A DNA stretch of 64,000 nt from Terribacillus saccharophilus (GCF_002272745.1 NZ_NPBD01000001.1:186001-250000); one strand, 5' to 3'; counted from the first letter of the stretch, positions 26,632 to 36,314 are shown. The notes: generated by a model not told the origin, from the letters alone. Made by a program: numbers and translations.

Positions 26632-28443
26632 GTGTCAAAATCAGCTAAATCTTTACCAAAACGAAGCGAGGTACCAGTAGAAAACACGTGGGACCTAGAG
26701 AATATATTCGCGACAGATGACTTGTGGGAAGAAGAGCGCAAAGCATTGGCTGAGGATGGAGATAAAATCTCTGTGTTCCAAGGCAAGCTTGAAGAGTCTG
26801 CAGACACATTGTATCAAATGTTTAAGCTGCAGGATGAGCTATCTGAACGTATCGGAAAGCTTTATACATACGCACATATGCGTTATGACCAAGATACGAC
26901 AAACGGGCATTATCAGGCACTGCAATCAAAAGCAGAGCTATTGATAACGCAGATTTCAAGTAAAATGAGTTATATTGTTCCTGAATTACTCGCAATCGAC
27001 GAGAGCCGCATACAATCGTTTCTGAAAGAGAATGATGATCTTAAAGTGTACGAGCATACTCTGAACGAAATCAGCCGTCAGCGCGCGCATGTGCTGTCTG
27101 AGAAGGAAGAGACATTACTTGCTCAAGCTTCCGAAGTGACCGATAATGGCTCTGCTACTTTTGGTATGCTTAACAACGCAGATTTAACTTTCCCGAGCAT
27201 TAAGAATGAAGAAGGGGAAGAAGTAGATGTTACGCATGGCCGTTATGTCACATTTTTGGAATCGAAGGATCAGCGTGTACGCCGGGACGCATTCAAGTCC
27301 ATGTATGACACATTCGGTCAATTCCGCAATACTTTTGCCTCTACACTTTCAGGTACAGTGAAGAAGAATAACTTTTACGCAAAAGTAAGGAATTATGAGT
27401 CAGCCCGTCAGTCTGCGCTGGATAATAATAAAATCCCTGAACAGGTTTATGATAACCTCGTAGAAGCAGTGAATGAGCGTCTGCCGTTGCTTCATCGTTA
27501 TGTAGCACTCCGCAAGAAGGTGCTTGGTATTGATGACTTGCATATGTATGATCTTTACACACCGCTAGTGAAAGATGTCGACATGAATGTGTCATATAGC
27601 GAAGCGAAGGAATATGTTCTTAAAGGACTGGAGCCATTAGGAGAGGAATATCAGTCTATCCTGAAGGAAGGCTTCGATAACCGCTGGGTTGATGTAGAAG
27701 AGAACAAGGGTAAACGCAGTGGAGCGTACTCATCAGGTGCATATGGAACAAATCCTTATATCCTGATGAACTGGCAGGATAACGTCAATAATCTGTTCAC
27801 GCTGGCCCATGAGTTTGGTCATTCGGTGCATAGCTATTATACGCGCAAAAATCAGCCATATCGATATGGTAACTATTCCATTTTTGTTGCCGAGGTTGCA
27901 TCTACGTGTAATGAAGCTTTACTGAATGAATATATGATCAATAACGTGGATGATGAGCAAGAGAAGCTGTATTTGCTGAATCACTTTCTGGAAGGATTCC
28001 GCGGAACTGTTTTCCGTCAGACGATGTTTGCTGAGTTTGAGCATATGATTCATAAGCATCAGCAGGACGGTGAAGTGCTTACAGCAGAGAACCTGACGTC
28101 TATGTATTATGATTTAAACAAAAAATACTTCGGCGAAGGTTTGACAATCGATGAAGAAATCGGTTTGGAATGGGCACGCATTCCTCATTTCTACTACAAT
28201 TACTATGTATATCAATATGCTACAGGCTACGCAGCTGCTACTGCACTATCTGCTAAGATTCTTGAAGAAGGACAGCCTGCTGTTGATAAATATGTAGGAT
28301 TCCTTAAGGCTGGAAGCAGCGACTATCCAATTGAGGTGCTGAAGTCTGCTGGAGTAGATATGACGGATAAACAGACTATCCTATCTGCACTCGATGTATT
28401 CGAGGCGAAACTGGACGAAATGGAAAAACTATTGCAGAAATAA
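26632..28443 (+). CDS. pepF: oligoendopeptidase F
   Basis: 603-residue M3B metallopeptidase of the cytoplasm that cleaves oligopeptides. The zinc motif is AHEFGHSVH (His393, Glu394, His397), with the third ligand in VAEVASTCNEAL. The start is GTG at 26632, six bases after GGAGGAGG; the ATG at 26626 is only one base from that site. It lies downstream of coiA and its product could process peptides brought in by Opp. An imperfect terminator follows. Confidence 0.95.
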   Translation: MSKSAKSLPKRSEVPVENTWDLENIFATDDLWEEERKALAEDGDKISVFQGKLEESADTLYQMFKLQDELSERIGKLYTYAHMRYDQDTTNGHYQALQSKAELLITQISSKMSYIVPELLAIDESRIQSFLKENDDLKVYEHTLNEISRQRAHVLSEKEETLLAQASEVTDNGSATFGMLNNADLTFPSIKNEEGEEVDVTHGRYVTFLESKDQRVRRDAFKSMYDTFGQFRNTFASTLSGTVKKNNFYAKVRNYESARQSALDNNKIPEQVYDNLVEAVNERLPLLHRYVALRKKVLGIDDLHMYDLYTPLVKDVDMNVSYSEAKEYVLKGLEPLGEEYQSILKEGFDNRWVDVEENKGKRSGAYSSGAYGTNPYILMNWQDNVNNLFTLAHEFGHSVHSYYTRKNQPYRYGNYSIFVAEVASTCNEALLNEYMINNVDDEQEKLYLLNHFLEGFRGTVFRQTMFAEFEHMIHKHQQDGEVLTAENLTSMYYDLNKKYFGEGLTIDEEIGLEWARIPHFYYNYYVYQYATGYAAATALSAKILEEGQPAVDKYVGFLKAGSSDYPIEVLKSAGVDMTDKQTILSALDVFEAKLDEMEKLLQK

Positions 28444-28449
28444 AAAGAA

Positions 28450-28477
28450 AACCGGCGCTAACGCGTCGGTTTTTTCA
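28450..28477 (+). terminator. terminator after pepF
   Basis: ACCGGCGC/GCGTCGGT stem with one mismatch and six T. It overlaps the 3' end of the convergent small gene. Confidence 0.75.
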
Positions 28478-28646
28478 TGCCTTTGAAAGTTCTTTTTCTG
28501 GTAAAGAAAAAGCATGTGGCTAGTAATGATAAAAATAGCAAAGGCAATGTAATCGCCAAGGAAACGAAATGAAGCATACCGAGAATATTAAAACATAAAG
28601 CGAAAATCACCCAGGCGATCAACAGGATTCCGATTCCTTTCATCAT
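28458..28646 (-). CDS. small two-helix membrane protein
   Basis: 62 residues from ATG 28646 (a second ATG at 28643 is equally possible), after CGGAGGTGGT. Two hydrophobic segments (about 3-24 and 28-48) are followed by a strongly basic tail (FTRKRTFKGMKKPTR), so the C-terminus is cytoplasmic. No family is recognised. The frame and ribosome binding site are convincing. Confidence 0.6.
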   Translation of the reverse strand: MMKGIGILLIAWVIFALCFNILGMLHFVSLAITLPLLFLSLLATCFFFTRKRTFKGMKKPTR

Positions 28647-28845
28647 ACCACCTCCGACTATCATCACTTTATGCAGGTATGGAAAAGACTAGACTAAGAG
28701 AGCTTGTGACTTTTTTGTGAAATTGTGCACATAATAGTTGCCATCTAATATTACCTTATGGTACATTATATTTGTGAGAAACATCACAAACAAGTCCCCT
28801 TTGTTTGGATTATTGTTCTCCCATCCCCTCAGTAGAAGTTATACA

Positions 28846-28880
28846 TGCAAAAAGGTCTGCCGAAAGGCAGGCCTTTTTGC
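28846..28880 (-). terminator. terminator of the hydrolase gene at 28880
   Basis: AAAAAGGCCTGCCTTTCGG-type inverted repeat (AAAAAGGTCTGCC and GGCAGGCCTTTTT on the plus strand), flanked by A and T runs. Confidence 0.8.
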
Positions 28881-29677
28881 TATGCTTTCCACTTTTTTAA
28901 GAACTGGTGTACGGAACGGCTGAAGCTGTTCAAATCCTCAAAATGGATGCTATGACCGCACTTATCAAATTGTTTGGATTCTGCTTCCGGCCGCAGCTGC
29001 TTCATCTCTTCCCATACTTCTTCCGTCAAGATAGGGGAGTGGGCACCGCGCATAAGCAATATTGGACATGTAACGTTTTGATAGGTATCCGTATAATCGC
29101 CATTCAGAAAATCCTGCGATGCTTTTATACCTTGAGGATCGAAGCATAGCCTCCAGCCGTCATTTGCTTCATACGCACTCTCTGTGTAATAAAGGAAGTG
29201 GTTTTCATTCTGTACTTGTTCGATACTGTGAGATAAAGTTGCAAGCGTATCTGCAGGCTGCTGGAACTGCAAGGCATAGGTTAGTTCCCCGGAGACCTTA
29301 TGACCCATGTCCTCTACAATCAGTCCATCTATAAGCTCTGGATACTTGGCTGCAAATTGATAAGCAGTCACACCGGATAAAGAATGACCGAGCAAGACGA
29401 TACATTTCGTTTCGCCTATCTTTTCAAGTAAAGCCTTCAAATCATGAAGGTATGAGTCTCGGTCATACCCAGTTAGTTCCGCTGCATGCTCGCTCCTGCC
29501 GTGTCCCCTCAGATCAGGGGCGATAATTCGCCAACCTTTTGTTCTTTCCATAAATGGTTTATAAAGAGTCGCACGTGCAAATAAGCCATGCATGAGTACA
29601 AGGACATAATCTGAATCTGCACCGTTGTCCAAATAAGCTAGCTGCATGCCATTTGAATCGAAGTAATGCTGTTCCAT
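28880..29677 (-). CDS. alpha/beta hydrolase
   Basis: 265-residue alpha/beta hydrolase of the 2-hydroxy-6-oxo-acid hydrolase/lipase-like group. The oxyanion strand is VLMHGLFARATLY, the nucleophile elbow is GHSLSG, an acid is likely in LLMRGAHSPIL, and the histidine is in KCGHSIHFED near the C-terminus. The start is ATG 29677 with GAGGAGGTC upstream; the frame continues to 29743 without a ribosome binding site. It lies downstream of spxH on the same strand, but a hairpin separates them. Substrate is unknown. It is not part of this region in B. subtilis. Confidence 0.85.
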   Translation of the reverse strand: MEQHYFDSNGMQLAYLDNGADSDYVLVLMHGLFARATLYKPFMERTKGWRIIAPDLRGHGRSEHAAELTGYDRDSYLHDLKALLEKIGETKCIVLLGHSLSGVTAYQFAAKYPELIDGLIVEDMGHKVSGELTYALQFQQPADTLATLSHSIEQVQNENHFLYYTESAYEANDGWRLCFDPQGIKASQDFLNGDYTDTYQNVTCPILLMRGAHSPILTEEVWEEMKQLRPEAESKQFDKCGHSIHFEDLNSFSRSVHQFLKKWKA

Positions 29678-29729
29678 ATGTTTAGACCTCCTCTGTACAT
29701 CTTTCTTCGATTCCCGATTCCAGACAATG

Positions 29730-29757
29730 AAAAACAGCCGCACATAAGTGCGACTGT
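29730..29757 (-). terminator. terminator of the yjbI-spxH operon
   Basis: On the minus strand ACAGTCGCAC/GTGCGGCTGT with a TTAT loop (one G-T pair) and TTTTC. Confidence 0.75.
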
Positions 29758-29779
29758 CTGGGATAAGTGCTGCAAAAAG

Positions 29780-30658
29780 TTATTCAGCTTTTGAAGTAAT
29801 ATTATATTTCCAGAAAGTATCGTGTTTAATCGGGATGCGTTCTACCATCTGTTTCAGCTGTAGCTTTTTCATTTCCTTTTCTGTCTGCGCATTCGTCCAA
29901 TCATAAATCAATGAAATCTCCCTGCTGCCAACAAATTTATAGCTGGAAAGGAATTCTTCCACAGGCGGTTTTGCAGCCGGCTGCGGATATCTCTGCAGCA
30001 TCTGGTGCAGGACATTAACATAGACGTCGTAGCTATATAAACCAGAAATCTTAATACCGGAGTCTTCTTCGGATTCATTGAAGAAGACAATGGAAGGTGA
30101 CTCGTCAATTTCCAGTTCCTTCGAAAGCTTCACATCGCATTGAAATGCTTTTTTCGCTGAAGCAGAATACATATCCTCGTGAAATTCTTCCAAATCGAGC
30201 TTAGCTATCTTAGCACATTCAATCAGGATATCATCTGCAGTAATATCTTGCCTATTCAAAAACAGTGCTTCCTGGATAGTTCGGAGGAAACGGGTACCCG
30301 CTTTTCTCCCTTGCAGTTCTGCTGCTTTTATTGCAAGCGACGTGCGCCATGGGAAAGACACGGCATTGTTCAACAAGACGTTATCTGGCTGCAGAACCGT
30401 TTTTGGGTAACTGCACTCGCTTCGCTCACGAACGAGCGGCTGATAATCTCCTGTCAGTATCGGGCGTAAAGTGAAATATTGACCATATTCCATCGTAAGT
30501 TTCTTGAGAAAAGGCTCGAGTGACCAGCAATCCTCGCAAAGCGGATCGATAAAAACGTAAATCTCCACGGGCTTTTTCGAGGAAGGAAACAACCCGCAAA
30601 ATCCGCCACAGTCATCCTCAGGCCTTTGCTGTATTGAATTAGAAGATTCCCAGCTCAT
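29780..30658 (-). CDS. spxH: ClpXP adaptor protein SpxH (YjbH)
   Basis: 292-residue DsbA-like protein that binds Spx and promotes its degradation by ClpXP. The thioredoxin-type motif is CEDCWS (Cys41, Cys44), and a second cysteine cluster (CGGFC) lies at 17-21 in the N-terminal region implicated in redox or zinc sensing. It overlaps the upstream yjbI by four bases (ATGA type), so the two are co-translated. Spx itself lies 6 kb away, so target and adaptor are linked. Length and motifs are canonical. Confidence 0.93.
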   Translation of the reverse strand: MSWESSNSIQQRPEDDCGGFCGLFPSSKKPVEIYVFIDPLCEDCWSLEPFLKKLTMEYGQYFTLRPILTGDYQPLVRERSECSYPKTVLQPDNVLLNNAVSFPWRTSLAIKAAELQGRKAGTRFLRTIQEALFLNRQDITADDILIECAKIAKLDLEEFHEDMYSASAKKAFQCDVKLSKELEIDESPSIVFFNESEEDSGIKISGLYSYDVYVNVLHQMLQRYPQPAAKPPVEEFLSSYKFVGSREISLIYDWTNAQTEKEMKKLQLKQMVERIPIKHDTFWKYNITSKAE

Positions 30659-31056
30659 ATCGATTCTCCTTTCTCTTCGTCTGGTGTATTCATCATATGA
30701 TGTGCGGTTAACGCAAGTCGTTCATATATTATGCTTTTATAGGGTTCCTCTATGTCAGTTTCCGTTAGGGCAGCTGCCATGCAGGAAAGCCATGCATCCT
30801 TGCGCGTTGGTGTAATTTCGAAAGGGAGATGCCGGTATCTTAGCTTCGGGTGGCCGTGCTCTTCTGTATAGAGCGGCGGACCACCGAAGAATTGTGTCAG
30901 GAACTGCTGTTGTTTGCGGCGGGTCTCCGTCAAATCTTCCGGAAAAATCGGCTTTAAATCTGGATGCTCTGCCACGCGTCGGTAGAAAACATCTACCAGC
31001 TGCTCTAATATGGCTTGTCCGCCAATACCATCGTACAATGTTTCAGCTTGATTCAT
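30655..31056 (-). CDS. yjbI: truncated haemoglobin (group II)
   Basis: 133-residue haem protein of the 2-on-2 globin group II, as B. subtilis YjbI. Family signatures are YDGIGGQAILEQLVDVFY, HPDLKPIFPEDL, FGGPPLYTEEHGHPKLR and the proximal histidine in RYRHLPFEI. It binds oxygen and may support protection from reactive oxygen or nitrogen species. AAAGGAAG precedes the ATG. It forms an operon with spxH, which connects it with oxidative stress control. Confidence 0.93.
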   Translation of the reverse strand: MNQAETLYDGIGGQAILEQLVDVFYRRVAEHPDLKPIFPEDLTETRRKQQQFLTQFFGGPPLYTEEHGHPKLRYRHLPFEITPTRKDAWLSCMAAALTETDIEEPYKSIIYERLALTAHHMMNTPDEEKGESI

Positions 31057-31157
31057 TGATTCTTCCTTTCTTATGCAAGAGCAATCAACTTAACATCTGC
31101 CCCAAGTAGGGATTGACTGTAAATTTATTTTATCAGCCACCTGCTAAGTTGGGCAAC

Positions 31158-31736
31158 TTATCTGTTTCGGAGGCTGTCATAGAAGCGCTGGATTTTGTTG
31201 GGAGTCTTTCGTTTTGTTATACCATTTTCGGTAAGAATGGAGCTGAAAACATGCTCTCCATGTGCATAGCTCTGGGCTTCGAGTTCCAATTCATAATCAG
31301 TTACATTACTGTATTTACTTCTATCGAGAACGATGATTGTATCATTATATGACAGTTCCCGGCGGACAGTTTCCAAAGATCCGCCATAAATCAATTCAGC
31401 AGTTGAAATACCCATTTCCTGCAGCTGCTTACTGATTTCAGGACCAAGCGTAATATAACCTTGCAGCCAGGAATTTGCTTCCTGCTCTGTCAGAAAGTCA
31501 TGCGTTTCCAAGAGCCCTTCACCTTGCGGCTGTTTTAGCGTAGATTGATATTTTCCGTTCTTTTCTCTAATTCGCAGTGCAGCACCATGCTGCTTCAGTT
31601 GAAAATCTTTTGTTTCGAAATAGTGGTTAACCTGCTGTATTTCAGGCACGCTTTTCATATTAAACACTTCATATAATTTGAGGAATTCCGCTTCTGTAAG
31701 CAGATTCTTAAATTCTATTTCAATCTCTTGCGGCAT
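31158..31736 (-). CDS. yjbK: CYTH domain protein YjbK
   Basis: 192 residues of the CYTH (CyaB/thiamine triphosphatase) superfamily. The N-terminal ExExK signature is EIEIEFK, followed by a ring of charged tunnel residues (RIREKNGKYQSTLK, VLDRSKY, ELELEA). Such proteins hydrolyse inorganic triphosphates or related organic phosphates. The start is ATG 31736 after AGGGGGTATC, giving the B. subtilis length (about 190). It is divergent from the alarmone synthetase gene yjbM, which is the conserved arrangement. Confidence 0.9.
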   Translation of the reverse strand: MPQEIEIEFKNLLTEAEFLKLYEVFNMKSVPEIQQVNHYFETKDFQLKQHGAALRIREKNGKYQSTLKQPQGEGLLETHDFLTEQEANSWLQGYITLGPEISKQLQEMGISTAELIYGGSLETVRRELSYNDTIIVLDRSKYSNVTDYELELEAQSYAHGEHVFSSILTENGITKRKTPNKIQRFYDSLRNR

Positions 31737-31867
31737 ACTGATACCCCCTGTGCGTTCATTGTTGTATTCCATTGTTATGCCAAGCTGCTTTTATGATACA
31801 CTGAAAGCAGATATAATGCATCTGGAACAACTAGACGCTGCTGGGAAGAAAAGGGGCTACGAAGAGT

Positions 31868-32497
31868 ATGAATTGGGATGTATTTTTAGCACCATATGTA
31901 CAGGTAGTAGAAGAACTGAAAGTGAAACTGAAGGGGATGCGTTCTCAATTCGAAAATGAATCACGCCATTCCCCGATTGAATTCATCACTGGTCGAGTAA
32001 AGCCAGTACGCAGTATCCTCCAAAAAGCAGCCACTAAGCAGGTCACCGTCGACCTATTGCATCAAGAAATCCAGGATATTGCAGGCTTACGAATCGTGAC
32101 GCAGTTCGTCGATGATATCTATACAGTTGTGGGCATGCTAAAAGCACGGAATGACTTTACTATCGTAAATGAAATTGACTATATCGTTGAAACGAAGGAA
32201 AGCGGCTATCGGTCGTATCATATGATCATTGAATATCCGGTCGAGACGATTCACGGTGAAAGGAAAGTACTAGCCGAGATCCAGATCCGAACACTTGCCA
32301 TGAATTTTTGGGCTACAAATGAGCATTCGCTCAATTATAAATACGATAGCCAAATACCGGCAGAATTGAAGACAAGATTGAAAACGGCGGCAGAAGCTGC
32401 ATTCCGACTGGACGAGGAGATGTCCAAAATTCGGGATGAAGTACAGGAAGCGCAGCGAATTTATCATGATCAGCAGCAAATCAAAAAGCATAAATAG
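31868..32497 (+). CDS. yjbM: small alarmone synthetase (GTP pyrophosphokinase)
   Basis: 209-residue RelA/SpoT-type synthetase domain protein without hydrolase domain (RelQ/SAS1, B. subtilis YjbM/SasB), making pppGpp and ppGpp from ATP and GTP or GDP. Diagnostic segments are FITGRVKPVRSILQK, DIAGLRIVTQFVDDIY, the G-loop-like ESGYRSYHMI and EIQIRTLAMNFWA. The first gene of a three-gene unit with nadK (14-base gap) and yjbO. The ribosome binding site is modest, suggesting low basal translation. Confidence 0.94.
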   Translation: MNWDVFLAPYVQVVEELKVKLKGMRSQFENESRHSPIEFITGRVKPVRSILQKAATKQVTVDLLHQEIQDIAGLRIVTQFVDDIYTVVGMLKARNDFTIVNEIDYIVETKESGYRSYHMIIEYPVETIHGERKVLAEIQIRTLAMNFWATNEHSLNYKYDSQIPAELKTRLKTAAEAAFRLDEEMSKIRDEVQEAQRIYHDQQQIKKHK

Positions 32498-32511
32498 GGG
32501 TGTAAGCTGGG

Positions 32512-33309
32512 ATGAAATATACGGTTCTTTCACGGGGAGATGAGAAGTCGAATGCGATCAAGGAAACAATTGTCGAACATTTGGCGCATTTCAATTTCGA
32601 GTATGATGATAAGGAGCCGGCTCTCGCGATATCTGTCGGGGGAGACGGGACTTTCCTAGAGAATTTCCATACATATGTCCATCGTTTGGACAGTACAGCA
32701 TTTATTGGCATCCATACCGGACATCTAGGATTCTACGCAGATTGGGTTCCTGAGGAATTGGAGAAACTTCTGCTGCAGATCGCCAATAAACCGTACCATA
32801 TCGTGGAGTATCCTTTGCTCGATATATCCATTACCCACAAAGATGGAAGAGTGGACGAGCATCTGGCACTGAATGAATGCTCCGTCAAAACACCTGATGG
32901 ATCAGTTGTACTTGATGTTTCGATAAAGGGAGAGCATTTCGAAACATTCCGAGGAGATGGACTTGTCATCTCAACGCCTTCGGGCAGTACAGCCTATAAC
33001 AAGGCGCTGAATGGAGCTATCATTCACCCTTCTTTGGCATCCATACAAGTGACGGAGCTTGCTTCGATTAATAATCGTGTATTTCGGACGATAGGTTCTC
33101 CGCTCATTTTGCCGAGCCATCATCCATGTACACTAAGACCTACGTTGGACAAGAGTTTCCTGATTGCCATTGATCATATGACAGAAAATCATTCAGATAT
33201 CGAGTCCATCACCTGTTCAGTTGCGAAGCAGCGCGTTCGGTTTGCGCGCTTCCGTCCGTTCCCATTCTGGAAACGAGTGCACGACTCATTCATTGCAGAT
33301 AAGAGGTAA
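32512..33309 (+). CDS. nadK: NAD kinase
   Basis: 265-residue ATP-NAD kinase that forms NADP. The GGDGTFLE motif (around 43-50) carries the catalytic aspartate; other conserved stretches are [17 protein letters not shown] and the glycine-rich [20 protein letters not shown]. All are intact. In B. subtilis this is YjbN/PpnK, between yjbM and yjbO as here. AGGGGTG precedes the ATG. Confidence 0.96.
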   Translation: MKYTVLSRGDEKSNAIKETIVEHLAHFNFEYDDKEPALAISVGGDGTFLENFHTYVHRLDSTAFIGIHTGHLGFYADWVPEELEKLLLQIANKPYHIVEYPLLDISITHKDGRVDEHLALNECSVKTPDGSVVLDVSIKGEHFETFRGDGLVISTPSGSTAYNKALNGAIIHPSLASIQVTELASINNRVFRTIGSPLILPSHHPCTLRPTLDKSFLIAIDHMTENHSDIESITCSVAKQRVRFARFRPFPFWKRVHDSFIADKR

Positions 33310-33314
33310 AAGCT

Positions 33315-34178
33315 ATGAAATTAAGCTGGACCTTGCAGGAGGAAATCGTCATCAAGGATTTCCTTAAACAGCAAGGAGTATCAAGAAGACTATTTAAGAC
33401 ATTCAAGGAGGAGTCGCAGCTGGTAACACTCAACCAGCAGCCGGCGCCTCTTTGGCATATCGGTAAAATTAATGATTGCTTGGAAGTAGAGCTTCCACAC
33501 GAGGAAGCCGGTGCTTATATGGAGGCAGAGCCGCTCGAGCTGCCTATTGTTTTTGAGGATGAGCATGTACTTGTTCTGGATAAGCAGCCTGGAGTGGCAG
33601 TAATTCCATCAATGAACCAGCCGTCAGGCACAATTGCTAATGGTTTGCTTTGGCATTACCAAAAACAAGGACTTGCCTATACAGTCCACATACTGACAAG
33701 GCTGGATCGTGATACTTCAGGACTGATGCTTGTCGCTAAACATCGTTATGCCCATACGCTTTTGGCTGCTGACCAAAAGCAAGGGAGAATCCAGCGTTCT
33801 TATGCAGCACTTGTGGAAGGTCGTATGGCAGAACAGTCAGGTACAATCAGCAAATCAATCGGCAGGAAGGAAGGCTCAATCATTGAACGGGAAGTGCGAC
33901 CTGATGGTCAGACAGCCATCACACACTTTCGCGGGCAGATAAGCTTTGCTAATCATACGTTGGTTGAAATTAAGCTTGCTACTGGTAGGACACATCAAAT
34001 CCGTGTACATATGGCATCGCTCTGCCATCCGCTGGCTGGTGATACACTCTATGGTGGTAATACAGATGTTATCAACCGTCAGGCACTGCATTCACAGCAG
34101 CTGCGCTTTATTCATCCGTTTACAAAGCGTGTCCTAACCTTTCATTCACCGATTCCGGCTGACTTTCTAATCGAATGA
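33315..34178 (+). CDS. yjbO: RluA/RluD family pseudouridine synthase
   Basis: 287 residues. The catalytic motif is TRLDRDTSGLML with the nucleophilic Asp131; the family also shows VLDKQPGVAVIPS and the binding motif ATGRTHQIRVHMA. It converts uridine to pseudouridine in rRNA or tRNA; the exact position is not predictable from sequence. The gene starts five bases after nadK and its last 12 bases overlap the convergent prpE gene. An N-terminal S4-like segment is short. Confidence 0.9.
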   Translation: MKLSWTLQEEIVIKDFLKQQGVSRRLFKTFKEESQLVTLNQQPAPLWHIGKINDCLEVELPHEEAGAYMEAEPLELPIVFEDEHVLVLDKQPGVAVIPSMNQPSGTIANGLLWHYQKQGLAYTVHILTRLDRDTSGLMLVAKHRYAHTLLAADQKQGRIQRSYAALVEGRMAEQSGTISKSIGRKEGSIIEREVRPDGQTAITHFRGQISFANHTLVEIKLATGRTHQIRVHMASLCHPLAGDTLYGGNTDVINRQALHSQQLRFIHPFTKRVLTFHSPIPADFLIE

Positions 34179-34904
34179 ACGGAATTTCTCTTCGACGAAC
34201 GGCTGCTGCGACGGAACGCTGTGCAAGGATTGTTCTGGAAAGCGGCAGGCAGTAAGCTTGTTGCCGAATACGCAGCCTGTATCGATATTGATTGTATGAT
34301 GAATGATACGAGCTTCGAGAACCGGTGTATGACCATAAATGATCCAATCTTTCCCATGATAATGCTTGGCCCAGTCCAGTCTGACTGGACGGCCCAGTTC
34401 GTCAATTTCACCAGTCGTATCTCCATAAAGAACAAAGCTTTTCACTTTTTTTCCTTCTTTGCCGATAAGTGATTCTTTGATACCTGCATGTGCTGCAACG
34501 GCCCCTAGTTCAGTGATTTGTTTGTAGAGAGGGGCTTTTTTGTAGAGCTGCATGAACATATTGGATAGCTTCCTGCGCTTGTTTGGCTCACAGTTTTGCA
34601 ATTCTGCTACCGTCGTCTCCAATCCGTGCTTCACCTGAACATTGTTGCCGAGCAAATAACGGTAAAGCTTATCGCAATGATTGCCTGGTACGTAAAATCC
34701 GAGCTCTTCTTCTACAAGACGATAGACGAGCTCAATCACTCCTAATGAATCGGGACCGCGGTCCGTTAGATCTCCGATGAAAAATGGCCGGCGGTTTTCT
34801 GGATGAACAGGCAAGCCATCTTTCACTTCATAACCTAGTTTGCTAAAAATCTCTAGAAGCTCCGGCAAGCAGCCATGCACATCTCCGATAAAATCTATTT
34901 TCAT
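34167..34904 (-). CDS. prpE: bis(5'-nucleosyl)-tetraphosphatase PrpE
   Basis: 245-residue calcineurin-like metallophosphatase. Metal-binding motifs are DFIGDVHGC, FIGDLTDRGPDS and VPGNHCDKL, with late histidines in VAAHAG and YGHTPV. B. subtilis PrpE (244 residues) hydrolyses Ap4A and affects spore germination. The start is ATG 34904 after AGGAGTGATT; the frame is open to 34925. It converges on yjbO with a 12-base overlap of coding sequence, so the two transcripts can form antisense RNA at their ends. Confidence 0.93.
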   Translation of the reverse strand: MKIDFIGDVHGCLPELLEIFSKLGYEVKDGLPVHPENRRPFFIGDLTDRGPDSLGVIELVYRLVEEELGFYVPGNHCDKLYRYLLGNNVQVKHGLETTVAELQNCEPNKRRKLSNMFMQLYKKAPLYKQITELGAVAAHAGIKESLIGKEGKKVKSFVLYGDTTGEIDELGRPVRLDWAKHYHGKDWIIYGHTPVLEARIIHHTINIDTGCVFGNKLTACRFPEQSLHSVPSQQPFVEEKFRSFD

Positions 34905-34922
34905 ATAAATCACTCCTATATA

Positions 34923-34958
34923 CAAAAAGGGAAAGCTTATAATAGCTTTCCCTTTTTT
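34923..34958 (-). terminator. terminator after rodA
   Basis: AAAAAGGGAAAGCT/AGCTTTCCCTTTTT perfect stem with a TATAAT loop; works on the minus strand for rodA. Confidence 0.88.
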
Positions 34959-34966
34959 CGTAAGGC

Positions 34967-36145
34967 TTATTTCTGTGTTTCGAACATGAATGTACGTGTT
35001 CGCGAATGTATATTGAGCACGATACCAATCGCAATCATATAGGCAAGTGTCGAGCTTCCTCCGTAGCTGAGGAATGGAAGCGGAAGTCCGGTAATTGGTA
35101 CGAGTCCTACTGACATCCCGATGTTCTGGAAAATCTGATACGTGAACATTCCGATGAACCCTGCTGCCAAATAACTGCCGAATGGTTCATTACTCTCCAG
35201 TCCCACTTGAATCATCCGATAGATAAGGATGAAGAATAGGAAGAGCACAATAGCAGATCCGATAAAACCAAATTGTTCAGCAATGGCAGAGAAAATATAA
35301 TCCGTATGTCGTTCAGGTATAGAAACCTGGAAGTTGGAGGCTCCTTTTCCAACGAGAATTCCTGATCCAATCGCCATCAGTCCCAATCGGTACTGGTAAC
35401 TGGAATCTGGATATTTTTCTGGATAAAGCCAGCCGAGGAAGCGACTTTCAACGTGCTTGAAAATAGTTTCCTGCAAGAAACCACCAACCTGGTTGGGAAA
35501 GATAAACGACAGAATAGCCACAAGTACACCAATACCTAACATAATCCCGAGAATAGTCAATAAGAGACGCCAGCTTATTCCAGAGACTAAAATAGTTGCG
35601 CCAAGGATTGCGCTTAATACTAAGAAACCTCCAAGGTCCGGCTGTGATGCAACCAATAGCATAGGTGGAAGTGCAACTGCAAACAGTTTTCCGAGAAGGA
35701 ACAAATCCGTTTTATTTGTGCGGACAGTATTCTTCTCGTTATGTGACATGATGACATGCGCCAAAGCAATGACGACAAATACTTTAACAAATTCAGATGG
35801 CTGCATTGTTCCGAAACCAGGCACGATGAACCAGCTGGTGGCACCATTTGCTTCATTGATGATAGCTGCTGGGAATTTGAAGAATAGCATCAAAAGCATT
35901 ATGATGCCTATTCCATAGAAGATCCACACAAGCTGGCGAAGCCGGTCATAGTCGATCAGCATCATCACAGCAATGACAACTGCACCAAGACCGTACACCA
36001 TAATCTGCCGCGGCATATATTGGGTCTGGGCTGCAATACCGGATAGTGTCGGCTGCAACTCATATAAAGTAAATGCAGAGACGATACCAAGCAGGATCAA
36101 AACTAATATAATTGTTAGATCTAACCGAAATTTGTTAGAATTCAT
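34967..36145 (-). CDS. rodA: SEDS family peptidoglycan polymerase (RodA/FtsW type)
   Basis: 392-residue membrane protein with about ten helices. SEDS hallmarks include MQPSEFVKVFVVIALAH, QPDLGGFLVLSAI and the C-terminal GLPLPFLSYGGSSTLAYM. These proteins are glycosyltransferases that polymerise lipid II together with a class B penicillin-binding protein. Size and the isolated position outside a division cluster favour RodA over FtsW, but SpoVE-like paralogues cannot be excluded. The start is ATG 36145, eight bases after AAAGG. Confidence 0.85.
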   Translation of the reverse strand: MNSNKFRLDLTIILVLILLGIVSAFTLYELQPTLSGIAAQTQYMPRQIMVYGLGAVVIAVMMLIDYDRLRQLVWIFYGIGIIMLLMLFFKFPAAIINEANGATSWFIVPGFGTMQPSEFVKVFVVIALAHVIMSHNEKNTVRTNKTDLFLLGKLFAVALPPMLLVASQPDLGGFLVLSAILGATILVSGISWRLLLTILGIMLGIGVLVAILSFIFPNQVGGFLQETIFKHVESRFLGWLYPEKYPDSSYQYRLGLMAIGSGILVGKGASNFQVSIPERHTDYIFSAIAEQFGFIGSAIVLFLFFILIYRMIQVGLESNEPFGSYLAAGFIGMFTYQIFQNIGMSVGLVPITGLPLPFLSYGGSSTLAYMIAIGIVLNIHSRTRTFMFETQK

Positions 36146-36218
36146 ACACAAAACCTTTCTTTCGTTCCTTCCGCATCTCTAGCTGCTATAAAAGCGATTA
36201 GATTTTGCAAATGAGTGG

Positions 36219-36246
36219 AATATAATCTTGTTACAGTTTACAACAA
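36219..36246 (-). promoter_or_regulatory. candidate sigma-A promoter of rodA
   Basis: On the minus strand TTGTTG (36246-36241), 16-base spacer and TATATT (36224-36219). It lies about 75 bases from the rodA start. Confidence 0.4.
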
Positions 36247-36314
36247 AATGACGGATAAATTAAGTGAACTCTATTAAAGTTTCTTAAACCTTTCACAGAA
36301 CAGCCGTTATTACG

